From an uncultured Rothia sp. (GTDB taxonomy: Bacteria > Actinomycetota > Actinomycetes > Actinomycetales > Micrococcaceae), in NCBI GenBank assembly GCA_946221065.1, contig CAMIIO010000003.1, positions 186,001-250,000 on the forward strand: DNA of 64,000 nucleotides. The letters are read 5' to 3'. The position numbers and the translations under genes were made by a program. This document shows positions 8,772 to 17,010 of this stretch, piece by piece (position 1 is the first letter of the stretch; each line of letters begins with the position of its first letter). The notes below the pieces were generated by a model, which saw only the letters and a program-made list of their open reading frames with translations, searched no databases and was not told where the DNA came from.

Positions 8772-9185
8772 TTATTCCGGTTGTTCAAAGCTGAGGCAGA
8801 TGGAATTAATGCAGTATCGCTGGTCGGTGGGGGTGTTGTACCCTTCGCCTTCAAACACATGCCCTAGGTGAGAATCGCAGGCGGCACAGCGTACTTCTAT
8901 GCGCTTCATCCCTAGCGAGACATCTTCTAGATAGCGAATTTTGCTGGGGTCTGCCGGTTCAAAAAATGAGGGCCAGCCGCAGTGAGATTCAAATTTTTCG
9001 GTGGAGCGAAAGAGCTCTTCGCCGCATGCTCGGCAGCGGTAAATTCCTTCGGCGGTACTATCCCAGTATTCTCCGGTGAAGGGGCGTTCTGTACCGCCTT
9101 CACGTAGTACCGCGTACTCCTGTGGGTTGAGCACCTGCTTCCAGTCTTTAACAATTTTTCCGACGCCGGGTTTAAAGTCGTTCAT
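8772..9185 (-). CDS. msrB: Peptide-methionine (R)-S-oxide reductase
   Basis: Repairs oxidised methionine (R epimer) in proteins. Two CxxC zinc-binding pairs (CRAC, CAAC), the family motif GWPSFFEP and the catalytic-Cys segment RYCINSICL are present. ATG 9185 has AAGGAG six bases before it; the longer ORF from 9224 lacks such a site. Length 137 residues is typical. It is divergent from the hydrolase at 9393. No msrA is fused or adjacent. Confidence 0.95.
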   Translation of the reverse strand: MNDFKPGVGKIVKDWKQVLNPQEYAVLREGGTERPFTGEYWDSTAEGIYRCRACGEELFRSTEKFESHCGWPSFFEPADPSKIRYLEDVSLGMKRIEVRCAACDSHLGHVFEGEGYNTPTDQRYCINSICLSFEQPE

Positions 9186-9392
9186 GGTTTCTCCTTGAAA
9201 TCTGGGTGAGGTCAGCGCCTTCAATACAGCTGATATAACGATACGGGAGGGGCTACTATTCCCGTTGGTGGCAGAGACAAAGAAAAGCTTTTGAGAAGAG
9301 GGGTACCCTCATCTACGTGGCGTATTCTAATGAGAAATACGTGTAGATTTTGCAAAAGAGCAAACGGTGTAAAACGGGGTGGAGGTCATATA

Positions 9393-10703
9393 ATGATTCG
9401 TGGTAAAAGGCATACCGGGTTTTCTAGAGATCGCCCTGACTCAATGATGGAATTGTATAAAAGGGTCCCTCGGAAGCGCTCTCCATTTCTAGATAAATCA
9501 TCGTGGACTCCCGTTGCGGTGGGCGCTGTTGCTGGGGTAACGGTTACATCGTTGGGGGTTATTGCTGGCACTAGCGTTGCGGCTCATTTGGCTCGCCAGG
9601 TGGTAGTTCCTCCTAAACGCCCGGCAGAAAACGTGCGAGTACTCTCGGTGGGGTATCGCGCCACTGAATACCAAGCCACCGAGCCACCTATATCGGTGGA
9701 GTTGCCCGCTTCAAAAGCTACTCTTGCCCCCGGGCACTACGGCTTTTATTTTGATGCCGGTCGTTCCTTCGCACTGATTAGTGAAGTTCTCTCTTATTCC
9801 CCGAAGAACACGTCGGTGACTCGTCGGGTGCTTTCGGTGGAGTCTGGGGATCTTGCCGCCGCCACGCGAGGCCGTTTTTCCGGCGTCGTCGCTCCTACGC
9901 CAGCTTCTGTGGACGTTCCGGCAGAAGCGGTTGAAGAAGTTTCTTTGGAGTTAGAGGTGGGGGAAGCTCCCGCATGGTTAATTCATGCTCCTGAAAGTTC
10001 TTGCACTTGGGCGATTATGGTTCACGGTATGGGCGCCACTCGGGCTGAAACCTTGCGCGCGGTAGATACGGCGCAGAGTCTGGGAATGACGTCGCTTCAT
10101 ATTTCTTATCGCAATGATCGAGAGGCCCCGCCGTCGGGCGATGGTCGTTATGGGTTAGGGTTTACCGAGTGGGCAGATGTGGACGTGGCTATCGACTATG
10201 CACTGAGCCACGGTGCGCAGAATGTGGTGCTCTTTGGCTGGTCTATGGGCGGAGCTATTTGCTTGCAAACCATGAAGCGTGGACGGCACCGAGCGGCGAT
10301 CCGGGCATTAGTTCTAGATGGTCCTGCGGTTGATTGGCTAGAACTTATCGAATACCACACGCAACTTCATAAAATTCCGCTACGGCTGGGGGAGCTGGGG
10401 GTGTCGATGATTTCCACCGCAGGGCTGAAATTTTTTACCGGCCTAGAAAGACCGATTGAGTTAGAGACACTTTCCTGGACTCGCCAGCCCGAAGAAATTA
10501 CGGTTCCCACCCTCATTGTGCATTCACTCGATGATGATTATGTGCCGGCAGCTAGCTCACAAAAGCTGGCAGAAAAATCTCCGCTGGTTGATTTTGTGCC
10601 TTTTACTCAGGCCACTCATACCCGTGAATGGAATGTAGACCCCAAGCTATGGCAAAATTCCGTGACGAGTTGGCTACTTCGCCACGGAATTGGAGCCGTG
10701 TAA
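9393..10703 (+). CDS. Membrane-anchored alpha/beta hydrolase
   Basis: Predicted serine hydrolase with one N-terminal membrane segment (about residues 42-66, VAVGAVAGVTVTSLGVIAG), so the catalytic domain is probably outside or at the membrane. The nucleophile elbow is GWSMG, preceded by the oxyanion strand VHGMGATRAE. The acid is likely the Asp in VHSLDDDYVP and the base the His in QATHTREW. ATG 9393 is chosen because GGAGG lies seven bases upstream; the longer frame from 9291 has no such signal. Length 436. The substrate is unknown (esterase or peptidase-like). It converges on the YbaK gene with almost no spacer. Confidence 0.8.
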   Translation: MIRGKRHTGFSRDRPDSMMELYKRVPRKRSPFLDKSSWTPVAVGAVAGVTVTSLGVIAGTSVAAHLARQVVVPPKRPAENVRVLSVGYRATEYQATEPPISVELPASKATLAPGHYGFYFDAGRSFALISEVLSYSPKNTSVTRRVLSVESGDLAAATRGRFSGVVAPTPASVDVPAEAVEEVSLELEVGEAPAWLIHAPESSCTWAIMVHGMGATRAETLRAVDTAQSLGMTSLHISYRNDREAPPSGDGRYGLGFTEWADVDVAIDYALSHGAQNVVLFGWSMGGAICLQTMKRGRHRAAIRALVLDGPAVDWLELIEYHTQLHKIPLRLGELGVSMISTAGLKFFTGLERPIELETLSWTRQPEEITVPTLIVHSLDDDYVPAASSQKLAEKSPLVDFVPFTQATHTREWNVDPKLWQNSVTSWLLRHGIGAV

Positions 10704-10707
10704 AGAT

Positions 10708-11211
10708 TTATCTTTGTGTCGCAATGCGATGGAACGAGCCATTCACAACCGTACGGAGATTTTCGGCGGAAAGTTCTACATCTAGTCCGCGCTTCCCGCC
10801 GGAGACTAAAATAGTGTCAAAGTTCTGCGCTGATTCATCAATTAGGGTGGGGTGAGACGTTTTCTGTCCAATGGGAGAAATTCCGCCTACCACGTAGCCA
10901 CTGCGTTTTTCGGCGACGGCGGGATCTGCCAATTTTGCTGATTTCCAGCCAAGTGCGGCTGCGGCAGCTTTCACATTGAGCTTTCCCGCAACGGGAACCA
11001 CACAGATAGCGAAATCTTTGTCGTGGTGAATCATCAGTGTTTTGAACACCTGATCTTCCGAACGTCCCAGGGACTTCGCTGCTTCTAACCCGAATGCGGT
11101 TTCCCCGTCGCGATGTTCGTATTCTCGAGCCTCAAAAGGGATATCTGCAGCGAGTAACGCCTGGACGGCTGCGGTGCCGGCAGTGAGTTGATTTTTCTTT
11201 TTCTTAGCCAT
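10708..11211 (-). CDS. ybaK: Cys-tRNA(Pro)/Cys-tRNA(Cys) deacylase, YbaK family
   Basis: Editing protein that hydrolyses mischarged Cys-tRNA(Pro). The YbaK fold is recognised by the early AFGLEAAKSLG, QVFKTLM, VPVAGKLNVKAAAAALG and the GYVVGGISPIGQK segment, with the Lys of FKTL being the conserved catalytic one in the family. ATG 11211 has AAGGAG seven bases upstream; this gives 167 residues, the usual size, with a lysine-rich start. Divergent from the ZapE-like gene. Confidence 0.92.
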   Translation of the reverse strand: MAKKKKNQLTAGTAAVQALLAADIPFEAREYEHRDGETAFGLEAAKSLGRSEDQVFKTLMIHHDKDFAICVVPVAGKLNVKAAAAALGWKSAKLADPAVAEKRSGYVVGGISPIGQKTSHPTLIDESAQNFDTILVSGGKRGLDVELSAENLRTVVNGSFHRIATQR

Positions 11212-11442
11212 AATGAGGCTCCTTGATGGTTCATACTTAGGGCGAGTTCGCCGCGAAACACGCTGTGAGCATGTTGGGCAGGAGAAACGCTCCTCAATTC
11301 TTTTCTTATTTAATGTAAAACAGAGCCGGTGTAAGAACACAATAAATTATCCTCGGAGTGTTCTTTAGCACTACACTGGCAGTAAACATGTGGCGAAAAA
11401 CATCAGAGTTTCCGCCGTACGAAACAGCAGGAAGTTGAACCA

Positions 11443-12504
11443 GTGGTTTCTTTTGAACATCTCACAGACCGTCGTCCGCAAGTATCACCGAGAGAGCTAC
11501 TTGCCGGTTTTAAACCTTCAGAGAGATTCGGTGAGGTGTCTTTTGAAACGTATCGGCCAGATCCTGCCCAGCCCTCACAGGCTCAAGCCGTGGACGCTCT
11601 GAAACGTTTTGCTACTACGTTGGGGGCTAAGAAGCAGACAACTTCCGGTGGGTTCTTTTCTAAGCTTTTTGGCGGAGGAAATGCTAAGCCGGCAACACAA
11701 CTCAACGGTATTTACCTTGATGGCGGCTTTGGTGTGGGTAAAACGCACCTCCTTGCTTCCCTCTGGCACGAAGCTGAAGGCCCTAAAGCCTTTGGTACGT
11801 TCGTGGAATATACCAACCTGGTAGGAGCCATGGGCTTTCGCCAAACAGTGGATGAACTGAGCTCTTATAAGCTGGTATGTATTGACGAATTTGAGCTGGA
11901 TGACCCTGGCGATACCGTTTTGATGTCTCGGCTCATGCGCGAACTTTCCGACGCCGGCGTCAAACTCGCGGCAACGTCAAATACTCTTCCGGGCTCACTG
12001 GGAGAGGGACGTTTTGCTGCTGCTGATTTTAAGCGAGAAATTCAGGTGCTTTCAGATCAGTTTGAGGTGCTGCGGGTGGACGGTGAGGATTTCCGTCACC
12101 GTGGCTTGCCTCAGGCTCCTGCTCCCGTGGATTCGGGAACTGAACGTGAGGTAGTGGAGCAGAAATTCCCTGCGGATTCCGTAGTAGCGATTGATTCTTT
12201 TGCGGATGTTGTGGAACATCTGACGCAGGTTCACCCGTCTCGTTATCGCCAGCTGATTACTGGATTGGACGGTATTTGTTGGAGGGATGTGGAGCCCATT
12301 ACTCGCCAGGATATTGCCCTGCGGTTTGTGGTGTTAGCGGATCGACTCTATGACAGGGATTTGCCGATTGTCTCTTCCGGTGTGCCTTTTGACAGGGTTT
12401 TTACCGAGGAGATGATGAGTGGCGGTTATCAGAAAAAATATTTCCGTGCAGTATCTCGGTTGACGGCGCTAGCTCGAGAAGCAGCTACTGGAGAGCGAGC
12501 CTAG
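11443..12504 (+). CDS. zapE: ZapE/AFG1-family ATPase
   Basis: P-loop ATPase of the AFG1 family; E. coli ZapE acts on FtsZ rings and the mitochondrial homologue assists protein turnover. Walker A is GGFGVGKT at 94-101 and Walker B is LVCIDEFELDD, followed by sensor-like ATSNTLPG. Length 353 is typical. The GTG start at 11443 has only a moderate AGGAAG about 13 bases before it, so the start is not certain. It stands alone, upstream of the tRNA cluster. Confidence 0.85.
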   Translation: MVSFEHLTDRRPQVSPRELLAGFKPSERFGEVSFETYRPDPAQPSQAQAVDALKRFATTLGAKKQTTSGGFFSKLFGGGNAKPATQLNGIYLDGGFGVGKTHLLASLWHEAEGPKAFGTFVEYTNLVGAMGFRQTVDELSSYKLVCIDEFELDDPGDTVLMSRLMRELSDAGVKLAATSNTLPGSLGEGRFAAADFKREIQVLSDQFEVLRVDGEDFRHRGLPQAPAPVDSGTEREVVEQKFPADSVVAIDSFADVVEHLTQVHPSRYRQLITGLDGICWRDVEPITRQDIALRFVVLADRLYDRDLPIVSSGVPFDRVFTEEMMSGGYQKKYFRAVSRLTALAREAATGERA

Positions 12505-12662
12505 TAGCGGGGTAGGGACACAGAAGTAGTTTCGTGTGACACCCTGCTACGCAAATTGTGACAGGGTGCATAGGAATTTTTCTGTGGTTTTTGAGAAATA
12601 ATTTCTTATAAAGAGTGGTTTTTCCCAGTAAATACGCGGATTATGTGGGTTTGAGGCTCGAT

Positions 12663-12691
12663 TTGGCGCTGGGGCGGAAAGTGTGTAAAGT
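12663..12691 (+). promoter_or_regulatory. Promoter of the Gly-Cys-Val tRNA cluster
   Basis: A -35 box TTGGCG and a -10 box TAAAGT are separated by exactly 17 bp, about 60 bp before the first tRNA. The rest of the 12505-12749 interval shows nothing else convincing. Confidence 0.65.
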
Positions 12692-12749
12692 ATCTATCTG
12701 TCAGGTCAACGAGGTCAAAAACATCTCGTAGATTCTTAGAAAATGACAT

Positions 12750-12822
<73 letters not shown>

Positions 12823-12873
12823 CGCATGCTGTTTCGTACTCCGAAGCAGAAGCCCTAGCTTCTAGCAAGGCAC

Positions 12874-12944
12874 GGTGAGGTGGTCGAGTGGTTAGGCAGC
12901 GGCCTGCAAAGCCGTGTACGCGGGTTCAAATCCCGTCCTCACCT
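12874..12944 (+). tRNA. tRNA-Cys (GCA)
   Basis: Acceptor GGTGAGG/CCTCACC, anticodon GCA at 12906-12908, T-arm GGGTTCAAATCCC. 71 nt, CCA not encoded. Second gene of the cluster. Confidence 0.95.
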
Positions 12945-12969
12945 CGCAGACAATAGTTATATTGTTAAT

Positions 12970-13041
12970 GCGCGATTGGCGCAGCGGTAGCGCGCTTCCC
13001 TGACACGGAAGAGGTCACTGGTTCGATCCCAGTATCGCGCA
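12970..13041 (+). tRNA. tRNA-Val (GAC)
   Basis: Acceptor GCGCGAT/ATCGCGC, anticodon stem CTTCC/GGAAG with anticodon GAC at 13002-13004, T-arm CTGGTTCGATCCCAG. Third gene of the cluster, directly followed by a terminator. Confidence 0.96.
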
Positions 13042-13047
13042 CAAATA

Positions 13048-13077
13048 AACCCAACCGGTTTCCGGTTGGGTTTTTTG
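13048..13077 (+). terminator. Terminator of tRNA cluster 1
   Basis: Stem AACCCAACCGG / CCGGTTGGGTT with a three-base loop and a run of T. Confidence 0.92.
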
Positions 13078-13160
13078 TTGTCGCTTAGCTCCCATAGCGT
13101 ATCCTACAACAGCATACCTCTCTAACTTTTCCTCTTTTCATGAGAGAGTGAACCGTTAGA

Positions 13161-13741
13161 TTAGCAACTTTCTACGGCGGGATCGGGAAAACTCTCGTTA
13201 TAGGTTACTTCATACGACCCGTCGGGGCGTTTGGTTGCCTCTAATTCAAAGAGCTCGTAGCTCGTCATCTTCATCTGCTCAGGGTTCGGTACGGTGTAAT
13301 GCAGGAAATCTTCACCATCAAATGTGACCTGTGAAACATCTATGCAACCATAGAAGAGAAAATTATCTGTACCGTATTCGTCCTCTCCAATGTACTGAGG
13401 GGCGCGCGTCGCGACGTCTTTGGTGTAAGTGGTTGAAGTGATTTCACCCGAAAGATTGACTTTTTCCCCTGTTTCGCTTCTTCTCCAATGAGCGTGAAAG
13501 AGTCAACGAGGGAAATAAGGCCGTTTCCTAGGTGTGTGGTTTGACTAAGGTTCTCGACGTCGTCCGGAGAGAGCTTATTCTGAAGCGCAAGATTGAGATG
13601 TGTGGTGAATTCATCCTCAAAGACGGCACTGGCTTGGGTAAAAGCTTCTTCTCGGGCGTCGTCTCGAGCGTTAGAACATCCGGAAAAAACTAAAACACCG
13701 CAGAGAGATAGCGCGGTGATGGCGAGGGGGCGGTGAGACAT
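13161..13741 (-). pseudogene. Lipoprotein gene with an internal frameshift
   Basis: ATG 13741 is preceded by GAAAGGA and encodes a signal peptide with lipobox FSGC, then an acidic helical segment. The first frame continues to 13340, but from about 13465 the protein-like sequence lies in another frame. That frame reads VNLSGEITSTTYTKDV, then about 80 residues of plausible secreted-domain sequence, to TAA at 13161. The combined span is 581 bp, one base short of a multiple of three. The likely slip is in GCGAAACAGGGGAAAAA (minus strand); one more A in the AAA run would join the halves as GEEAKTGEKVNLSG and give about 193 residues. Either a real one-base deletion or a sequencing error. Function unknown; not a family I recognise. 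Confidence 0.75.
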
Positions 13742-14018
13742 TCCTATCCTTTCGAATCCTGCAAGAGGGGTGAGGTAACGGGTGCTGAAACGCACAAGGT
13801 TTCAATGGGGAGAAACTGGCCGCCTGCTGAGGGTTCTCATGGGTGTACTGCAACTTCATCAGACTGTGCTGTGAAATAGATAGTACAGCAGCGATTCCCA
13901 AACTACTAGAGCGGAAAATCGATGTGTCGAAACAGCGCAGGAAAATTCAGCTACCCGGGGCAGGAAGAAAAAATTTATTTTTTCTCCTTTTCGAGTTGCA
14001 ATAGGTTTAGATCATGTG
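13742..14018. other. Intergenic interval with no gene seen
   Basis: Between the broken lipoprotein gene and tRNA cluster 2. Short open frames here lack ribosome binding sites and protein-like composition. The right end holds the promoter of the next tRNA. Confidence 0.6.
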
Positions 14019-14024
14019 TATAGT
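13996..14024 (+). promoter_or_regulatory. Promoter of second tRNA-Gly gene
   Basis: TTGCAA (-35) and TATAGT (-10) are 17 bp apart. The -10 box ends 13 bases before the tRNA. Confidence 0.75.
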
Positions 14025-14037
14025 ATTTATTCGTTGC

Positions 14038-14110
<73 letters not shown>

Positions 14111-14118
14111 CCAAGAGT

Positions 14119-14155
14119 AAAAGGAGATTCTCTCTAGAGAGAATCTCCTTTTGTG
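14119..14155 (+). terminator. Terminator of second tRNA-Gly
   Basis: Near-perfect palindrome: arms AAAAGGAGATTCTCTC and GAGAGAATCTCCTTTT meet with a two-base centre, followed by T-rich sequence. Confidence 0.85.
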
Positions 14156-14237
14156 TTTTAATTTCTCTTGGTGCTCTGCTTAAGATAAGCCGCTAGAAGA
14201 TGAGAATCACGCAAGAGTAGATTACTCCGAACAGAAT

Positions 14238-14266
14238 TTGACCAGCTCAGTCAACGGGAGTAAAGT
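14238..14266 (+). promoter_or_regulatory. Promoter of tRNA-Val (CAC)
   Basis: TTGACC (-35) and TAAAGT (-10) separated by 17 bp, 16 bases before the tRNA. Confidence 0.75.
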
Positions 14267-14282
14267 TCTACAACGTGCGTAG

Positions 14283-14354
14283 GCGCGATTGGCGCAGTGG
14301 TAGCGCGCTTCGTTCACACCGAAGAGGTCACTGGTTCGAACCCAGTATCGCGCA
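14283..14354 (+). tRNA. tRNA-Val (CAC)
   Basis: Acceptor GCGCGAT/ATCGCGC, anticodon stem CTTCG/CGAAG with anticodon CAC at 14315-14317. It shares most of its body with tRNA-Val (GAC) at 12970 and differs mainly in the anticodon arm. Confidence 0.95.
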
Positions 14355-14382
14355 CGATATTGATGTTCTTTCAAACATCGAC

Positions 14383-14413
14383 AAGCCCCTGTTATCTAAC
14401 GGGGGCTTATTTG
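14383..14413 (+). terminator. Terminator after tRNA-Val (CAC)
   Basis: Stem AAGCCCCTGTTA / TAACGGGGGCTT (one G-U pair), followed by a short T-rich stretch. Confidence 0.75.
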
Positions 14414-14507
14414 CTATGCGCACCCATTCGCCAGGAGTGACTGCTCATGCTTTTGAAAGAACAGGACCCGCTTCCACCGCACGGGAGCACAAGAAGAGGG
14501 GTGTAGT

Positions 14508-15362
14508 GTGACGTCACCGCGGTTAGCATCCGATACCGACTTTGGGCGCATGTACGCCCGCGAGCTCGGTGGAGAACTTAAAGTACCTTCTATCACCACC
14601 GTGATTTCTCAACAAGCCACCGATCTTAGCGGCTGGCACGGCTATATGGCAGCCAAAGCAGCCCTGGAAGACCACCGCAGCTACCGCGCGTCGTCGTCGG
14701 CGGGGCTCAAATACGCCATCATTCGTGACGCCGCCAGCGCCTCCGAACGATTCCGTGACGAGGCCGCCGCCCGAGGAGACAGGGTACATAACTACGCAGA
14801 AAACATTGCCTTACGCGAGCTAGGGAAACCACATGAGGTGGAAGAAACCCGCGAGCTCCTCATGAGCCACGGCGAGCAAGCCTACGCAGACCGTTTTGAC
14901 GAATGGTGGGAACTTTACCGGCCCAAGCCGCTTGCCACCGAGGTCACTATCTGGAACGAGACTGTAGGCTACGCCGGAACCCTAGACCTTGTGGCCGAAA
15001 TCGCCGGGCACGTGTGCGTGATTGATTACAAAACCAAAGGCACCGATAAAAAAGGTCGCGTTAAAGCTCTTGACCCCAAGGTAGTGATGCAGCTAGTCGC
15101 CGGCGTCAAAGCAGAAGAAGCCCTCATCGACGCCGAAGAAGGTAGTTGGGAACCCTGGAAATACTCCGCCGCACCCATCCTTATGGGTGTTGCCGTAGGA
15201 CAAACAGAGGTAGTACCGCAGCAGGCGAACCCCGCTGTTCTTGAATCAAACTGGTATAAATTCTGTGCTCTGAAGCGGGTATGGGATCTCAATAGAACCC
15301 TGAGCGAAAACCCTGCGGCGGTGCTCATGCCCATCGTCCCACCGCCGGCATCTGACAACTAG
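14508..15362 (+). CDS. PD-(D/E)XK nuclease-like protein
   Basis: A 284-residue cytosolic protein with the core of the PD-(D/E)XK nuclease fold: GYAGTLDLVAE (catalytic Asp) followed, about 12 residues later, by VIDYKTKG (Asp-x-Lys). Such cores occur in RecB-type and Cas4-like exonucleases. No helicase, cas or recombination partner is adjacent; the next gene is def. The GTG start follows a GAGGGG stretch. No iron-sulfur Cys cluster is present. DNA cleavage is an inference from fold only. Confidence 0.65.
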   Translation: MTSPRLASDTDFGRMYARELGGELKVPSITTVISQQATDLSGWHGYMAAKAALEDHRSYRASSSAGLKYAIIRDAASASERFRDEAAARGDRVHNYAENIALRELGKPHEVEETRELLMSHGEQAYADRFDEWWELYRPKPLATEVTIWNETVGYAGTLDLVAEIAGHVCVIDYKTKGTDKKGRVKALDPKVVMQLVAGVKAEEALIDAEEGSWEPWKYSAAPILMGVAVGQTEVVPQQANPAVLESNWYKFCALKRVWDLNRTLSENPAAVLMPIVPPPASDN

Positions 15363-15458
15363 AACTATATAAGAGTTCTCAACACTCGCTCTGCACCCCC
15401 AACTTTTCTTACACTTAAAAGTAATATCCCAATCCCTCAACCTGACGAAAGTTGATAC

Positions 15459-16073
15459 ATGACTATTCTGACCGTTCGCACCATTGGTGACCCGGTTCTG
15501 CGTACCCCCTGTGAGGACATCACGGTGTTTGACGCCGAGCTCAAAAAACTTATTGCAGACATGTTAGAAACCATGTATGAGGTGAACGGTGTGGGTCTTG
15601 CCGGCCCCCAAATCGGTATTAATAAAAAAATCTTTACCTTCGGCGGAATTGATGACCGCGAAGGCTACATCATTAACCCGATGCTTGAAACCGGCGAGCA
15701 AGACCAAGAAGGCGGCGAGGGCTGCTTATCCGTTCCCGGACTGTCTTCCGAAACACCGCGCAAGAACTGGGCGCGAGTTACCGGCGTCGATGCAGATAAT
15801 AACCCCCTGGTGCTAGAGGGCGAAGGTTTATTTGCCCGAATGCTCCAGCACGAGACTGACCACCTTTACGGAAAGCTCTTTGTGGACCGGGTGGTTGGTG
15901 AAGATAAAAAACGCATTATGCGCGAGATCCGCAAGGCGGATTATAATAAAGTCTCCGCCTCGGTAACGGGCGAGCGCGCCGGAGCCGTTTCCTCAGCATT
16001 TGGGCTTGGTACTCAACCTGGCTCTGGTTCTGCCTTCGGAACATCCTTCGGCACGACACGGGGAGGGAAGTAG
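15459..16073 (+). CDS. def: Peptide deformylase
   Basis: Removes the N-formyl group from nascent proteins. The three family motifs are GVGLAGPQIG, EGCLSVPG (metal Cys) and HETDHL (two metal His and catalytic Glu). After the ~165-residue catalytic domain there is a Gly/Ser/Thr-rich tail of about 35 residues with no recognised function. First gene of def-fmt-rsmB; fmt starts 5 bp after its stop. It partners fmt logically: fmt formylates the initiator tRNA and def removes the formyl group after translation. Confidence 0.96.
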   Translation: MTILTVRTIGDPVLRTPCEDITVFDAELKKLIADMLETMYEVNGVGLAGPQIGINKKIFTFGGIDDREGYIINPMLETGEQDQEGGEGCLSVPGLSSETPRKNWARVTGVDADNNPLVLEGEGLFARMLQHETDHLYGKLFVDRVVGEDKKRIMREIRKADYNKVSASVTGERAGAVSSAFGLGTQPGSGSAFGTSFGTTRGGK

Positions 16074-16077
16074 AATC

Positions 16078-17010
16078 GTGGCTTTTAAAGTTCTGTACGC
16101 AGGAACTCCCGGTATCGCGGTAGCGCCGCTGAACGGGCTGATTGAGGCGGGGTACGACGTCGTCGGTGTGTTGACCCGCCAGGACGCACCGCAGGGGCGT
16201 AAACGTGTGCTGACCCCATCGCCGGTGGCGCAGCGTGCCGAAGAGCTGGACATTCCGGTGATTAAGGCAAATCGTTGGTCGGATGAAGCCGCCGACGCCG
16301 TAGCAGCAACCGAGGCAGATATTGCCGCAGTGGTTGCCTACGGCGCGATTCTGCCCCAGAGCGCTCTGGATTTGCTGCCACATGGCTGGATTAATCTGCA
16401 CTTTTCTTCCCTACCCAATTGGCGCGGAGCCGCCCCGGTTCAGCGTGCGCTCATGGCAGGAGAACAGGAAATTTTCTCCAATACTTTTCGGATTGAGGCG
16501 GGGCTAGATTCCGGCCCGGTATTTCTCGAAGAATCCACCGCAGTACAAGAATATGATACCGCCGGGGATATTTTGCAGCGCCTTGCTAACACCGGCGGAG
16601 CGTTGCTTGCAAAAACCTTTGAACGGATAGCTGAGGGTAATTCCGGCGTACCGCAATCTGGTGAGTCAACCCATGCCGCTAAACTTACGTTAGCGGACGG
16701 CAAACTAGAGTTTTCGCGCACCGCCGAAGAGCTGATTGCCCAAACCCGCGGGGTTATTCCCGAGCCCGGTGCCTGGGCACTACTTGGTGACGCACGTATC
16801 AAGATAGGCATGATGAAACGCTCCGACGTTGCCGCCGAAGGGGAACCCGGACTGGTGCGCATGGTAGCTAAAAAACCCGTGGTCACCTGCGCCAACGGAA
16901 CCTTAGAACTTACTCAGGTGCAGCCGGCAGGAAAGAAAATGATGAACGCCGCCGACTGGGCACGAGGGCTTGGAAGCGCGCTAGCAGAAGGACAAGTGGT
17001 GCTCAAATGA
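16078..17010 (+). CDS. fmt: Methionyl-tRNA formyltransferase
   Basis: Transfers a formyl group from 10-formyl-THF to Met-tRNA(fMet). GTG 16078 is taken as the start, preceded by GGGAGGGAAG just upstream; the longer frame from 16000 would overlap def. The family signature HFSSLPNWRGAAPVQRA (the SLLPxxRGxAP type) is clear, as is the start VLYAGTPGIAVAPL. Length 310. The last codons overlap rsmB in an ATGA arrangement, suggesting translational coupling. Confidence 0.96.
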   Translation: MAFKVLYAGTPGIAVAPLNGLIEAGYDVVGVLTRQDAPQGRKRVLTPSPVAQRAEELDIPVIKANRWSDEAADAVAATEADIAAVVAYGAILPQSALDLLPHGWINLHFSSLPNWRGAAPVQRALMAGEQEIFSNTFRIEAGLDSGPVFLEESTAVQEYDTAGDILQRLANTGGALLAKTFERIAEGNSGVPQSGESTHAAKLTLADGKLEFSRTAEELIAQTRGVIPEPGAWALLGDARIKIGMMKRSDVAAEGEPGLVRMVAKKPVVTCANGTLELTQVQPAGKKMMNAADWARGLGSALAEGQVVLK

